Positions 1 through 5,959 of a stretch of DNA of 6,159 nt are shown piece after piece. Under the pieces are notes generated by a model, which did not search any database, was not told where the DNA came from, and saw only the letters and a list, made by a program, of their open reading frames with translations. Positions within the stretch are counted from its first letter, which is position 1. The number at the start of each line of letters is the position of its first letter. A program made the position numbers and the translations under genes. Origin of the DNA: Segetibacter sp. (lineage in GTDB: Bacteria; Bacteroidota; Bacteroidia; Chitinophagales; Chitinophagaceae); the NCBI GenBank assembly GCA_030146445.1, contig JASLBT010000231.1, positions 1 through 6,159 on the forward strand, written 5' to 3'.

Positions 1-122
1 GGATGGGTTGCACGAATGCCTCGCTCGTACCGTTGCAAGTCGGCCACCCTTCTATAACGCCATGAGTTTTCTCCCATTTTCTGCAGTCCTTTGATCAATA
101 AACAGGTGTCATTAAACTCCAT
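1..122 (-). CDS. Possible start of an unrecognised protein, cut by the window edge
   Basis: On the minus strand an ATG at 122-120 opens a frame of 40 codons that reaches the window edge without a stop. It begins MEFNDTCLLIKGLQKMG and is rich in Arg near the edge. I do not recognise the sequence. There is no Shine-Dalgarno sequence before the ATG, and the frame is open only about 39 bp further upstream, to a TAA. The other two minus-strand frames each have at least one stop in this stretch. It could be the N-terminus of a real gene, a decayed fragment, or chance. The sequence beyond position 1 would decide this. Confidence 0.2.
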   Translation of the reverse strand, partial: MEFNDTCLLIKGLQKMGENSWRYRRVADLQRYERGIRATH

Positions 123-267
123 ACCACTACCGTCAATCCGGCTTCTCCGCCATGCGAACAATATTTATAAGGGTTCGTAATGGTTCTCATTCATCGGTAC
201 GTCTGAAGCGGAAAGCCGTCCCGAAAAAACTAATTGGTGTCGATGTTGCTATCCCCGTGGGGGACCA
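123..267. other. Intergenic stretch downstream of the sulfatase-like gene, no clear signal
   Basis: This stretch follows the TAG stop of the sulfatase-fold gene in transcription order. It contains a G/C-rich near-palindrome (TCCCCGTGGGGGA, 252-264) and, read on the minus strand, a run of six T about 30 bases further on. The hairpin would have a 2-base loop and the T-run does not follow it, so it does not make a credible intrinsic terminator. Nothing else is recognised. Confidence 0.4.
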
Positions 268-1917
268 CTACGAGGGCTGCACTGGATTACGCCCCTGGTC
301 AACAAAAACTCTCTTATTTGTTCCCCTTCCGAAAAGGTCACCCGTTTGAAACCATCTTGGCTGGTCACAGGCAGGCTGCATTAACGTTCTCCCGTATTTC
401 CGCTCTACAAAATTTAGATCGTATCCCATTGCGACCAGTAGCGTAGGAAACAGGTATTCATGTGAATACCGGTTCATCATCGGTGAAAATTTTGCCGGAA
501 AAAAATTAGCCCTGTCAACGGCAAGCAATGGAACAAGACCTTCTACCGGGTTAGCATCATAAATCGATGCATGTTTTATTTTTAGTGGTTTTGAGTCATA
601 ATGTTCCCCGTGGTCGGAGGTATAAAGGATAAGCAGGTTGCTTTCTGCCGGCAGCCTGCACATCAGCGTTTGCCAGAACCGGTCAACGTTCCAGCGTAGC
701 GACCTGAAATAGTGTTTGGGGGTCTTGCTGTCGTCACCGGCTGATGAAAAGCTGGTTATAAGAGAATCGGCCGGGTAATTGGTGTCGTAGGGCCAGTGCG
801 CGCCAAACTTGTTTATGTAAGTAAAAGTGGGAACGTTCAATTGAGCTATTGCAGCAATTGCTTCGGCAAGCAACGAATCACGCGCATACAACTGAACAGC
901 AGGGTTATTGTTCGCAGGTTTATAAACGCTATCGATAAAGTCCAGATCACGCACAGTGGTGTAGTTCTGAAGTTTTTTTGCTGGTGATTGCGCGTCAAGT
1001 AAGTAGGTTTTATACCCGGCATTTTTGGCATATCGAAATAACCCGGGCTTAGCGAGAGCATTAAACCCACTGTCGGGCAACTCGTGCATTTGCATGCCAG
1101 CCATCAACGACAGGTTTGACCCTGCACTAAAGTTGGTGAAGGAACTGGCAGTGCCGAAGTTGATAAACTTACCCGCGTTTGCCTGCAGGAAAGGTGTCGT
1201 CGGAAGCGGAAACCCGTTGAAGCTAAGTGCCGTTCCGGTCACACTTTCGTCTACGATAATAAATACATGATCCACTTTTCGCTTTCCTGGTTTTTCCGTC
1301 ACCACTGACCTTCTCCACCGGCTTTCCGGTCGCACCCTATTTGAGGTAAGCAGGTTTCCCGTTACCCTGTATGCCGATGGAAGCAGGTCTGGCAGGCCAG
1401 GGGATCTTCCGGAAAACAGATAGAGCATTCCCTGTACTGCAATAAACGCGAACAACCAGCCCGGGGCAAACCTGGTTTGAACACTTGCTAAAGAAAATTG
1501 TACAAGCGCAAAGGTTATCCCGGTACCCACGAAGGCAAGCAGAAAGGGGATTGTAAACGTGGAAAACGCCGCGGAAGCGTATTCAGGGTTATTAAAGAGA
1601 TTGATCGTATCGGGATAAGAAAACGGGTAGCTGCTCAGCATCAGGTAGAGCAGGTCTGTGTAGATTGCAGAAAAGACCAGGATTTCGGCAAATTTTTTTA
1701 CCCCCTTGTTGCTGCTCAACAACAGCGTAAATATCGAAACGAATGCTGAGACATACCCTATAACAAAATAAAAACCCGGTTGAGCATCACCTTTATTTAT
1801 GGCGCTGATCAACCTGAAGTCGTTCAGGACGAACAAAGTGATCAGCAGAACTCCGCAAACATTTGAAAGTGTTTTCCTGGCAAACAGCTGATTAGCTATA
1901 CGCGAAAATTGTTGCAC
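268..1917 (-). CDS. Five-TM sulfatase-fold membrane enzyme, phosphoethanolamine-transferase-like
   Basis: A 549-residue protein with two parts. The N-terminal third has five hydrophobic segments at about 20-40, 48-68, 76-95, 118-142 and 152-170. A soluble alkaline-phosphatase/sulfatase-fold domain runs from about 214 to 520 and would sit on the periplasmic side. This is the layout of the EptA/MCR and related lipid-headgroup transferases. Visible motifs are VFIIVDES (metal-ligand Glu224), a Ser/Thr-rich stretch at 255-270 where the family carries its Thr nucleophile, HWPY (His374) and TSDHGEH (Asp435, His436). The exact nucleophile is unclear because the family GTxTAxSxP pattern is not kept; here the stretch reads GTASSFTNFSAGS. 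The GTG start is well supported: an AGGAGGAGGA sits 3 bases upstream, an in-frame TGA lies just beyond it, and no in-frame ATG follows before the first membrane segment. By family it would move a phospho-headgroup onto an envelope lipid or glycan, or hydrolyse an ester. The substrate cannot be told, and neighbours do not help. Confidence 0.87.
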   Translation of the reverse strand: MQQFSRIANQLFARKTLSNVCGVLLITLFVLNDFRLISAINKGDAQPGFYFVIGYVSAFVSIFTLLLSSNKGVKKFAEILVFSAIYTDLLYLMLSSYPFSYPDTINLFNNPEYASAAFSTFTIPFLLAFVGTGITFALVQFSLASVQTRFAPGWLFAFIAVQGMLYLFSGRSPGLPDLLPSAYRVTGNLLTSNRVRPESRWRRSVVTEKPGKRKVDHVFIIVDESVTGTALSFNGFPLPTTPFLQANAGKFINFGTASSFTNFSAGSNLSLMAGMQMHELPDSGFNALAKPGLFRYAKNAGYKTYLLDAQSPAKKLQNYTTVRDLDFIDSVYKPANNNPAVQLYARDSLLAEAIAAIAQLNVPTFTYINKFGAHWPYDTNYPADSLITSFSSAGDDSKTPKHYFRSLRWNVDRFWQTLMCRLPAESNLLILYTSDHGEHYDSKPLKIKHASIYDANPVEGLVPLLAVDRANFFPAKFSPMMNRYSHEYLFPTLLVAMGYDLNFVERKYGRTLMQPACDQPRWFQTGDLFGRGTNKRVFVDQGRNPVQPS

Positions 1918-2047
1918 AAATCCTCCTCCTTCGTGATGTCATTTATAAAAGCTATTCTCTGTTTCGAAACGCAGCATTCCGCCACTGCCACCCCAGTTTA
2001 GCCGCACACAGGTTTTCCTAACAAACGAATCTGGCTGGCACCATCAT
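1918..2047. other. 130-bp spacer between the hydrolase and the sulfatase-fold gene
   Basis: Apart from the ribosome binding site at its left end, I see no terminator hairpin for the upstream hydrolase and no full match to the Bacteroidota -7 box TAnnTTTG. A one-mismatch version, TAGCTTTT on the minus strand (1954-1947), lies about 30 bases before the GTG but has no TTG at -33 spacing. The two genes could share a transcript or have separate promoters. Confidence 0.35.
1921..1930 (-). promoter_or_regulatory. Strong Shine-Dalgarno site for the sulfatase-fold gene
   Basis: Read on the minus strand this is AGGAGGAGGA, a repeated match to the anti-Shine-Dalgarno sequence, ending 3 bases before the GTG start at 1917. 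It decides the start codon. None of the other complete genes in the window has a comparable site, and strong sites are uncommon in Bacteroidota, so this gene may be translated unusually well for a GTG start. Confidence 0.75.
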
Positions 2048-2992
2048 TTATTTCTTTTCGGCGGTACTTTTGATAAATGCCTGCACGTCGTTTACCCACT
2101 CGGTTTGGTATTTCACAAGATAATTTTCATGCCCGGCGAGCGGGTAGGTTTTCAACCGTTTGCTTCCACTTATGTTGTTATATATCCGGTTAATTTCCCC
2201 CCTGCTTACCTTCTCATCTTGCTCACCGTACAACAGCAGGGTAGGGCAATGAACCGATTTTGCATAGTTTACCGGGTTATGCGCAAAGCCCCAAAAGCCG
2301 TTCACAGCACCACCCCAAAATACCAGCAAGGCAGCCATGGGGAACGATGGTATCTTCATTGAACGAAACCTGGCGACTGTTGTTTCATACATGGTGCCGA
2401 AAGGACACTCTATAATTATGCCGTCCGGCTCAAGCCCGTAATCCTCGATTGCTTTCAAGATGGCCACTGCCCCGAGCGATGTTCCATATAAATAAATTTG
2501 CGTTTCATTGGCGCCCGTTACAAAGTCGAAACACGTCTTTACTTGTTCCGCCTCTTCATACCCTATGGTGGTTTGGCTGCCTTCAGAACTGCCGCTGCCC
2601 ATAAAGTCGACAAGCAAAGTGTTATAGCCAAGCCCGATAAATACATCTGACTTATCAATCATCAACGACTTGTTACCGCCATATCCATGAAAAAGAATGA
2701 CCGTTCCCCTGCTATTCGTTTGGGTGATATACCAGCACGCAATCCTTTTATTGCTTTCAAGGATAACGGTTTTAAAGCGTTGATCCGGTGTTGTCGTGTT
2801 GGTGGGGCGCGGATTCACGACGCCGAAAATCAACGTCTTTAGCTTTGCTTGAAAGGTAAGTTCTGTAGCAGAAGTCTTTTCCGCGTTGGTGTGTGAAAAG
2901 TGCGTAAACCGGTAGGCATGAAATGCAGCAACGATGTTCATCAACACAAACAGCAAACATGCCGTCCAGCAGACAGGTTTTAAAATTCTCAT
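2048..2992 (-). CDS. Membrane-anchored alpha/beta hydrolase
   Basis: From ATG 2992 the protein has 314 residues. It starts MRILKPVCW, followed by a hydrophobic stretch to about residue 25, which fits an uncleaved signal anchor or signal peptide, so the catalytic domain is probably periplasmic. The alpha/beta-hydrolase signature is complete: HGYGGN at 102-107 (oxyanion hole), GTSLG at 170-174 with nucleophile Ser172, a GEQDEKV segment with Asp259, and AGHENY with His288. This resembles the Bem46/YfhR type of serine hydrolases, which act on esters, thioesters or amides; the substrate is unknown. A TTG at 3031 would add 13 residues (FRPLLENS...), but ATG 2992 puts the basic n-region directly before the hydrophobic segment and is preferred. 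Neither start has a Shine-Dalgarno sequence. It is followed 130 bp later by the sulfatase-fold gene. Both may act on envelope lipids, but this is only inferred from shared localisation. Confidence 0.88.
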   Translation of the reverse strand: MRILKPVCWTACLLFVLMNIVAAFHAYRFTHFSHTNAEKTSATELTFQAKLKTLIFGVVNPRPTNTTTPDQRFKTVILESNKRIACWYITQTNSRGTVILFHGYGGNKSLMIDKSDVFIGLGYNTLLVDFMGSGSSEGSQTTIGYEEAEQVKTCFDFVTGANETQIYLYGTSLGAVAILKAIEDYGLEPDGIIIECPFGTMYETTVARFRSMKIPSFPMAALLVFWGGAVNGFWGFAHNPVNYAKSVHCPTLLLYGEQDEKVSRGEINRIYNNISGSKRLKTYPLAGHENYLVKYQTEWVNDVQAFIKSTAEKK

Positions 2993-3196
2993 GGGTGAAA
3001 ATAAGCTGTTCTCCAAAAGGGGACGAAACAACTACCTTAAGTAATCGGGTAACACCCAGCATTGAATCCGCCGTTCTTCCTTTCTGCGGCAACCCTGATC
3101 TTCCTTTCTCAGCCGTTTCTCTCATTTCATTATTCGGAAATCGGGAACAGGTATTTTGCCGGTGATACGATCAACATTCATCTGAATATAAAAGAA
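2993..3196. other. 204-bp spacer upstream of the hydrolase
   Basis: This spacer separates the DUF6157 stop from the hydrolase ATG. No T-tailed hairpin follows the DUF6157 gene, and I find no clear TTG/TAnnTTTG promoter pair. The frames that cross it on either strand lack recognisable protein features and overlap real genes. Its length suggests that the hydrolase has its own promoter. Confidence 0.35.
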
Positions 3197-3616
3197 CTAT
3201 CTAACACGTTTGGATCGCATTGCTTTTATTTTCCTGATGTTTTTCTCCGTAGTGAGTTTTTGATATTCAGGCTGCTCAACTCCATACAAAGCCACTTTCC
3301 CTTCCTCGTTAAAGTGAATACCCCAGCCATATCGTTTAGCCAATGATGACGAACGCAAACACGCCTGGCCCTTTGAAAAAAGTTCCTTCCGGGCTTCATC
3401 ATACGCCTGTGTCTCCAGCCGGTTGCGTTCAGCAAATACGTGAAACAATACGTCGTCCGAGGTAAATTCGTAAGGATGCGCGCTAATTAGATCATATTCG
3501 AGGTTGGCTATCGATTTTGTGTCTGCCTTTGTTGGCGGAACTTCGCCCGTAGTTGCGGGACAATCTTCGGCAACTTCGATTAACGTATTGTAGTAGTTGG
3601 TGGTATGTGTCGTCAT
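3197..3616 (-). CDS. DUF6157 family protein
   Basis: A 139-residue soluble protein of the kind annotated as DUF6157, recognised from its family-like segments: an N-terminal HTTNYYNTLIEVAEDCP, then TSDDVLFHVFAER near residue 55, then FSKGQACLRSS, LAKRYGWGIH and a basic C-terminus with KAMRSKR. I know of no established function for this family. There is no signal peptide or membrane segment. The ATG at 3616 is chosen over an in-frame TTG at 3667 because the family usually begins at or near the MTTHTTNYY segment, and because this ATG overlaps the stop of the VOC gene as ATGA. That arrangement implies translational coupling by ribosome re-initiation, so the two proteins are made together and may act together. 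Length matches the family as I know it; nothing is truncated. Confidence 0.85.
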   Translation of the reverse strand: MTTHTTNYYNTLIEVAEDCPATTGEVPPTKADTKSIANLEYDLISAHPYEFTSDDVLFHVFAERNRLETQAYDEARKELFSKGQACLRSSSLAKRYGWGIHFNEEGKVALYGVEQPEYQKLTTEKNIRKIKAMRSKRVR

Positions 3617-3984
3617 TCGTCTTGCTGATTTAAAATGAAAGGCGTTCCTGCCGGATCCAGTATCCAATGCATGGTTTCCGGAATTTCTTCTAATTCATCG
3701 CAGGTCTCAATTCCATTGGCCTGTAAAAAAGCTGTGGCGGTGTTTACATCATTGGTCTTCAGGTCGAGCCATACTTCTGAATGAGTATAATTGTCAACAC
3801 AGTCAAGCCAAACGATGTTGCTTCCGAACCTTACTTCATGCGTCCTGCTTACAGTGGGGTTAGTGATCGGTTTCTCCACTACAGGTAGTTTCAGGATGTC
3901 GCGGTAAAATGCGACTGTCTTTTCATATTTGCTCCGGGGAACCTTTATCGCTATGTTAAGTCCACCCGTAAATTCAAGTTGCAT
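3613..3984 (-). CDS. VOC family (glyoxalase/bleomycin-resistance/dioxygenase fold) protein
   Basis: A 123-residue protein with the two-module pattern of a single VOC domain. The first module is at about 7-62, with VPRSKYEKTVAFYRDILKLP and then the RFGSNIVWLD strand. The second is at about 69-118, with SEVWLDLKTNDVNTATAFLQANGI and the typical ending WILDPAGTPFIL. VOC proteins include glyoxalases, extradiol dioxygenases, antibiotic-binding proteins and isomerases, and the fold alone does not tell which. The position in the first strand where many family members carry a metal-binding His is occupied by Asn/Ala (LNIAIKV), so metal binding as in glyoxalase I is doubtful and a binding or non-classical role is possible. 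It is the first gene of a two-gene operon: its TGA overlaps the ATG of the DUF6157 gene. No Shine-Dalgarno sequence precedes its ATG. Confidence 0.87.
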   Translation of the reverse strand: MQLEFTGGLNIAIKVPRSKYEKTVAFYRDILKLPVVEKPITNPTVSRTHEVRFGSNIVWLDCVDNYTHSEVWLDLKTNDVNTATAFLQANGIETCDELEEIPETMHWILDPAGTPFILNQQDE

Positions 3985-4092
3985 ATTCAGTTACGTTTAG
4001 GGCTAAAGTGAATAAATGGCTGGATCGAAAACAGGTTGTTCTGATCGGCCGAATGCCGGATGGATATAACAGCCAAACGGCAATTCTGCATC
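3985..4092. promoter_or_regulatory. Spacer likely to hold the promoter of the VOC-DUF6157 operon
   Basis: This 108-bp gap lies between the ExoIII stop and the VOC start. It has a few short complementary stretches (for example GGCCGAATGCC, 4048-4058), but no T-tailed hairpin to end ExoIII transcription and no exact TAnnTTTG box. A promoter here is inferred only from spacing; read-through from the ExoIII gene is equally possible. Confidence 0.25.
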
Positions 4093-4872
4093 TTAAACAT
4101 TCCCGGCGACTTCTATCCAAACAGGTGCATGATCGCTGGTCTTTTCCCATCCACGTACGTCACGGTCAACGCCTGCTGCTGCCAGGCGGCCATCAAATTG
4201 CGGGCTCAGCAGAAAATGATCAATCCGCAACCCTGCATTGCGGCCGTAAGCGTTTCTAAAATAGTCCCAAAAGGTAAAAACGATATCGTCCGGATAAAGT
4301 GTTCGTATGGCATCCGTCCAGCCCTGGTCAACAAGTCTTTTAAAAGCCTCTCGAACTTCCGGCCTGAACAGGGCATCTTCCTGCCATCGCTCGGGTTTGT
4401 AAACGTCTTTGTCGGTGGGCATAACATTGAAGTCCCCTGCGAGTATCACAGGCATGTCGATTCTTAATAATTCCGATGCATGATCGGTAAGCCGATCAAA
4501 CCAACGCAACTTGTAATCAAACTTTGGCCCCGGAGCGGGATTACCGTTAGGCAGGTAAAGGCAACAGATCCGTATGCCTGCTACGGTTGCTTCAAGGTAG
4601 CGGCTGTGCTCATCATCGGGATCATCGGGCAGCCCGCGTCGCACTTCATTGATTGCGCCTGCACGCGAGAGTATCGCAACACCGTTCCAACTTTTTTGAC
4701 CATGCCATAACGCCTCGTAACCCAGGTCAGCAATAGCCTCTATCGGAAACTTCTCCTGTGGTGCCTTGAGTTCCTGCAGGCAAACGATATCGGGGGTAGT
4801 TTCACTAAGCCACCGCAGCAACACAGGCAAACGCCCATTGACGCCGTTAACGTTATAAGTCGCTATTCTCAT
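4093..4872 (-). CDS. xth: Exodeoxyribonuclease III (AP endonuclease)
   Basis: A 259-residue enzyme of the endonuclease/exonuclease/phosphatase fold, close in length to E. coli ExoIII. It cuts DNA 5' to abasic sites and removes 3'-blocking groups and nucleotides in base-excision repair in the cytoplasm. All catalytic motifs are visible: TYNVNG with Asn7, CLQELK with Glu34 (metal ligand), YLPNGNP with Tyr106, AGDFNV with Asp147 and Asn149, LRIDH with Asp218, and TSDHAP with Asp247-His248. The WDYF...GRNAGLRIDH region is also typical of bacterial ExoIII. The start at ATG 4872 is chosen because MRIATYNVNG is the usual N-terminus; the open frame extends about 25 codons upstream, but that extension runs through the predicted terminator at 4906-4934. 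There is no clear Shine-Dalgarno sequence. The terminator lies about 35 bp upstream, so the gene probably has its own promoter in that short gap, although I cannot see one. Confidence 0.96.
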   Translation of the reverse strand: MRIATYNVNGVNGRLPVLLRWLSETTPDIVCLQELKAPQEKFPIEAIADLGYEALWHGQKSWNGVAILSRAGAINEVRRGLPDDPDDEHSRYLEATVAGIRICCLYLPNGNPAPGPKFDYKLRWFDRLTDHASELLRIDMPVILAGDFNVMPTDKDVYKPERWQEDALFRPEVREAFKRLVDQGWTDAIRTLYPDDIVFTFWDYFRNAYGRNAGLRIDHFLLSPQFDGRLAAAGVDRDVRGWEKTSDHAPVWIEVAGNV

Positions 4873-4905
4873 AATAGATGATTTGTGCCCACTTTCGCTA
4901 CTTAC

Positions 4906-4934
4906 AAAAAAATAACGCCGCCTTCCCTCCGGCG
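4906..4934 (-). terminator. Likely intrinsic terminator upstream of xth
   Basis: On the minus strand a stem CGCCG (4934-4930) pairs with CGGCG (4920-4916) around a 9-base purine-rich loop. It is followed directly by TTATTTTTTTG, whose run of seven T occupies 4912-4906. This has the form of a Rho-independent terminator. It would end a transcript coming from the methyltransferase side and insulate xth. The stem is short (5 bp, all G-C), so efficiency is uncertain. Confidence 0.55.
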
Positions 4935-5067
4935 ATTTCCGCGGCATAACTTACACTAACTTAAAAGTTTGAGAATGCAACTGGTTCTTTTGGCGAACGC
5001 TCATCTACGGCTTTGTTAGCGAAATCGAGGCTTTCACGTTCCTGCCACGATGATTTCTGCTCAGTTT

Positions 5068-5195
5068 GGGCGTGCCCCCCAACCCGGGTTGGGGGTCGGG
5101 CTTTTGTTCCAAGTCCTCGCCCCACCTGCGGCGGGGCTGCGGGCTTTCCCCGTCCGACTGGCGTCAGCCGGGCGGGCACGTAATCCCTCACGCGG
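5068..5195. repeat. GC-rich structured intergenic element with three hairpins
   Basis: This block is much richer in G and C than its surroundings. It has three stem-loops. The first is a perfect 20-base palindrome at 5076-5095 (CCCCCAACCC and its complement). The second is at 5119-5137, with GCCCC/GGGGC plus an inner CC/GG. The third is at 5149-5176, with CCCGTCCG/CGGGCGGG, an inner CTG/CAG and a GCGT loop. CGTGCCC at 5071-5077 is complementary to GGGCACG at 5174-5180, and GCGTG at 5070-5074 to CACGC at 5189-5193, so the ends can close the element. The opening GGGCGTGCCC, central GGTCGGGCT and closing ATCCCTCACGCG resemble an intergenic repeat family I recall from many Bacteroidota genomes. 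This is memory, not a search. It encodes no transposase and could be a MITE-like repeat or a structured RNA. Confidence 0.6.
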
Positions 5196-5230
5196 ATTCC
5201 TGCAAAAGCGCATACAATTACGTTACAACG

Positions 5231-5264
5231 CGCCTGAACTTGCTTTTAAAGCAAATCTTAGGCG
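5231..5264 (-). other. Imperfect hairpin just after the methyltransferase stop
   Basis: CGCCT at 5231-5235 pairs with AGGCG at 5260-5264. Inside it, TTGCT at 5240-5244 pairs with AGCAA at 5250-5254, with a small internal loop between the two stems. On the minus strand the structure begins 5 bases after the TGA of the methyltransferase. There is no T-run after it, so it is not a standard intrinsic terminator. It may protect or process the 3' end of the mRNA. Confidence 0.35.
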
Positions 5265-5269
5265 AGGGA

Positions 5270-5794
5270 TCAAACTCTGGTTGCCGGCTTTGCTATGATG
5301 CAGAAAGCTGATGTTGGCTCCAGCTTTTGTAGTTTCACGTCGATGATGTCGAACGCATTTTCCGCCAGCCGTTGCTTAATGGGCGCTGCAGCTTCTATTG
5401 TAATCTCAAAGGGCGCCTGGTGAAACACGTAAAGATTTCCGTGCGGCTTTAACGCGGTCCGTATTACTGCCAAGCCAACAGCCGGGGCTTTCGAAAAGAA
5501 ATTGACATTAAACGCTACCACACTGTCATAGTAAGCTGCTGGCAAAATTGAATTTTCGAAATCGCCTGCTACAAACTTTGATACACCTCGCTCAATATTT
5601 TCGAGGTTTCGTTTACGGGCTTTCTCCACCATCGGGGCAGATCGGTCGATCGCCAGCAAGCTGCCGGTTTGTAACGCGGAGGCGATTACTTCTGCAAAGA
5701 GCCCGGCACCACAACCAATCTCAAGGATATGATCATCCGGTTGAATGTTTAACAGCCTTGCGGCCCACCAAAAGCGTTCGGGGATCGAGGCCAT
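5270..5794 (-). CDS. Class I SAM-dependent methyltransferase
   Basis: A 174-residue Rossmann-fold methyltransferase. The SAM-binding motif I is clear: HILEIGCGAG at residues 22-31 (E25, G27, G29, G31). It is followed by the acidic residue at the end of strand beta-2 (LLAIDRS, Asp50), which would bind the ribose hydroxyls, then VAGDFE with Asp78 near the adenine, and YYDSVVAFNVNFF at about 88-100 as motif IV. Later strands are LKPHGNLYVFHQ and the C-terminal SAFCIIAKP. The protein is short and compact, without an extra substrate domain, so the acceptor (small molecule, lipid or protein) cannot be told. The ATG at 5794 lies about 20 residues before motif I, which is normal, and has no Shine-Dalgarno sequence. 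It is preceded by a 245-bp repeat-bearing spacer and is probably transcribed alone. Confidence 0.9.
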   Translation of the reverse strand: MASIPERFWWAARLLNIQPDDHILEIGCGAGLFAEVIASALQTGSLLAIDRSAPMVEKARKRNLENIERGVSKFVAGDFENSILPAAYYDSVVAFNVNFFSKAPAVGLAVIRTALKPHGNLYVFHQAPFEITIEAAAPIKQRLAENAFDIIDVKLQKLEPTSAFCIIAKPATRV

Positions 5795-5863
5795 AACGAC
5801 GATTCATTTATTGTGTCTTAATTCAGCGCCGGCATTTGGGACTTTGCTCCTCAGGCATACACA

Positions 5864-5906
5864 TTCATCATTCAACATTGCTTAAGTTCATCATTCAACA
5901 TCGCTT
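5864..5906. repeat. First pair of TTCATCATTCAACATTGCTT repeats
   Basis: Two adjoining copies of a 20-base unit: 5864-5883, followed by the spacer AAG, and 5887-5906. The second copy differs by one base (ATCGCTT for ATTGCTT). The same arrangement recurs at 5960-6009. Confidence 0.85.
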
Positions 5907-5959
5907 TATTTTCAACACCTCTAGCGCTGCTTAACAAACACCTTCTGAGCACAAGCCCA

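Larger units (their letters stand above)
4873..5269. other. 397-bp spacer between methyltransferase and xth
   Basis: In transcription order this gap holds the post-stop hairpin (5264-5231), the GC-rich three-hairpin element (about 5195-5068), a stretch of ordinary composition (5067-4935), the predicted terminator (4934-4906) and the short xth leader. An open frame at 5191-4961 with a GTG start crosses the GC-rich element, but its product is low-complexity (Pro/Gly/Arg-rich) over the hairpins and I judge it an artefact of the repeat. Confidence 0.5.

Noticed and set aside
252..264. TCCCCGTGGGGGA as a terminator for the sulfatase-fold gene
   Set aside because: The loop would be only two bases and no T-run follows on the minus strand.
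152..446. Two plus-strand frames (152-349 and 234-446)
   Set aside because: Both overlap the 3' end of the sulfatase-fold gene in antisense and have no recognisable motif or start signal.
1947..1954. TAGCTTTT (minus strand) as a Bacteroidota -7 promoter box
   Set aside because: One mismatch to TAnnTTTG and no TTG at the expected -33 distance.
2993..3031. TTG start at 3031 for the hydrolase
   Set aside because: It would put 13 residues ahead of the basic-plus-hydrophobic signal region; ATG 2992 gives a normal N-terminus.
2772..3125. 117-codon minus-strand frame overlapping the N-terminal part of the hydrolase
   Set aside because: It lies in another frame of a gene with a complete catalytic triad and has no recognisable features.
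3062..3346. 94-codon plus-strand frame across the spacer and the DUF6157 gene
   Set aside because: It is antisense to the well-supported DUF6157 coding sequence and shows no family features.
4961..5191. 76-codon minus-strand frame with a GTG start between methyltransferase and xth
   Set aside because: Most of it translates the GC-rich hairpin element into Pro/Gly/Arg-rich sequence, there is no ribosome binding site, and no domain is recognisable. The last 30 residues look more protein-like, so a remnant gene is not fully excluded.
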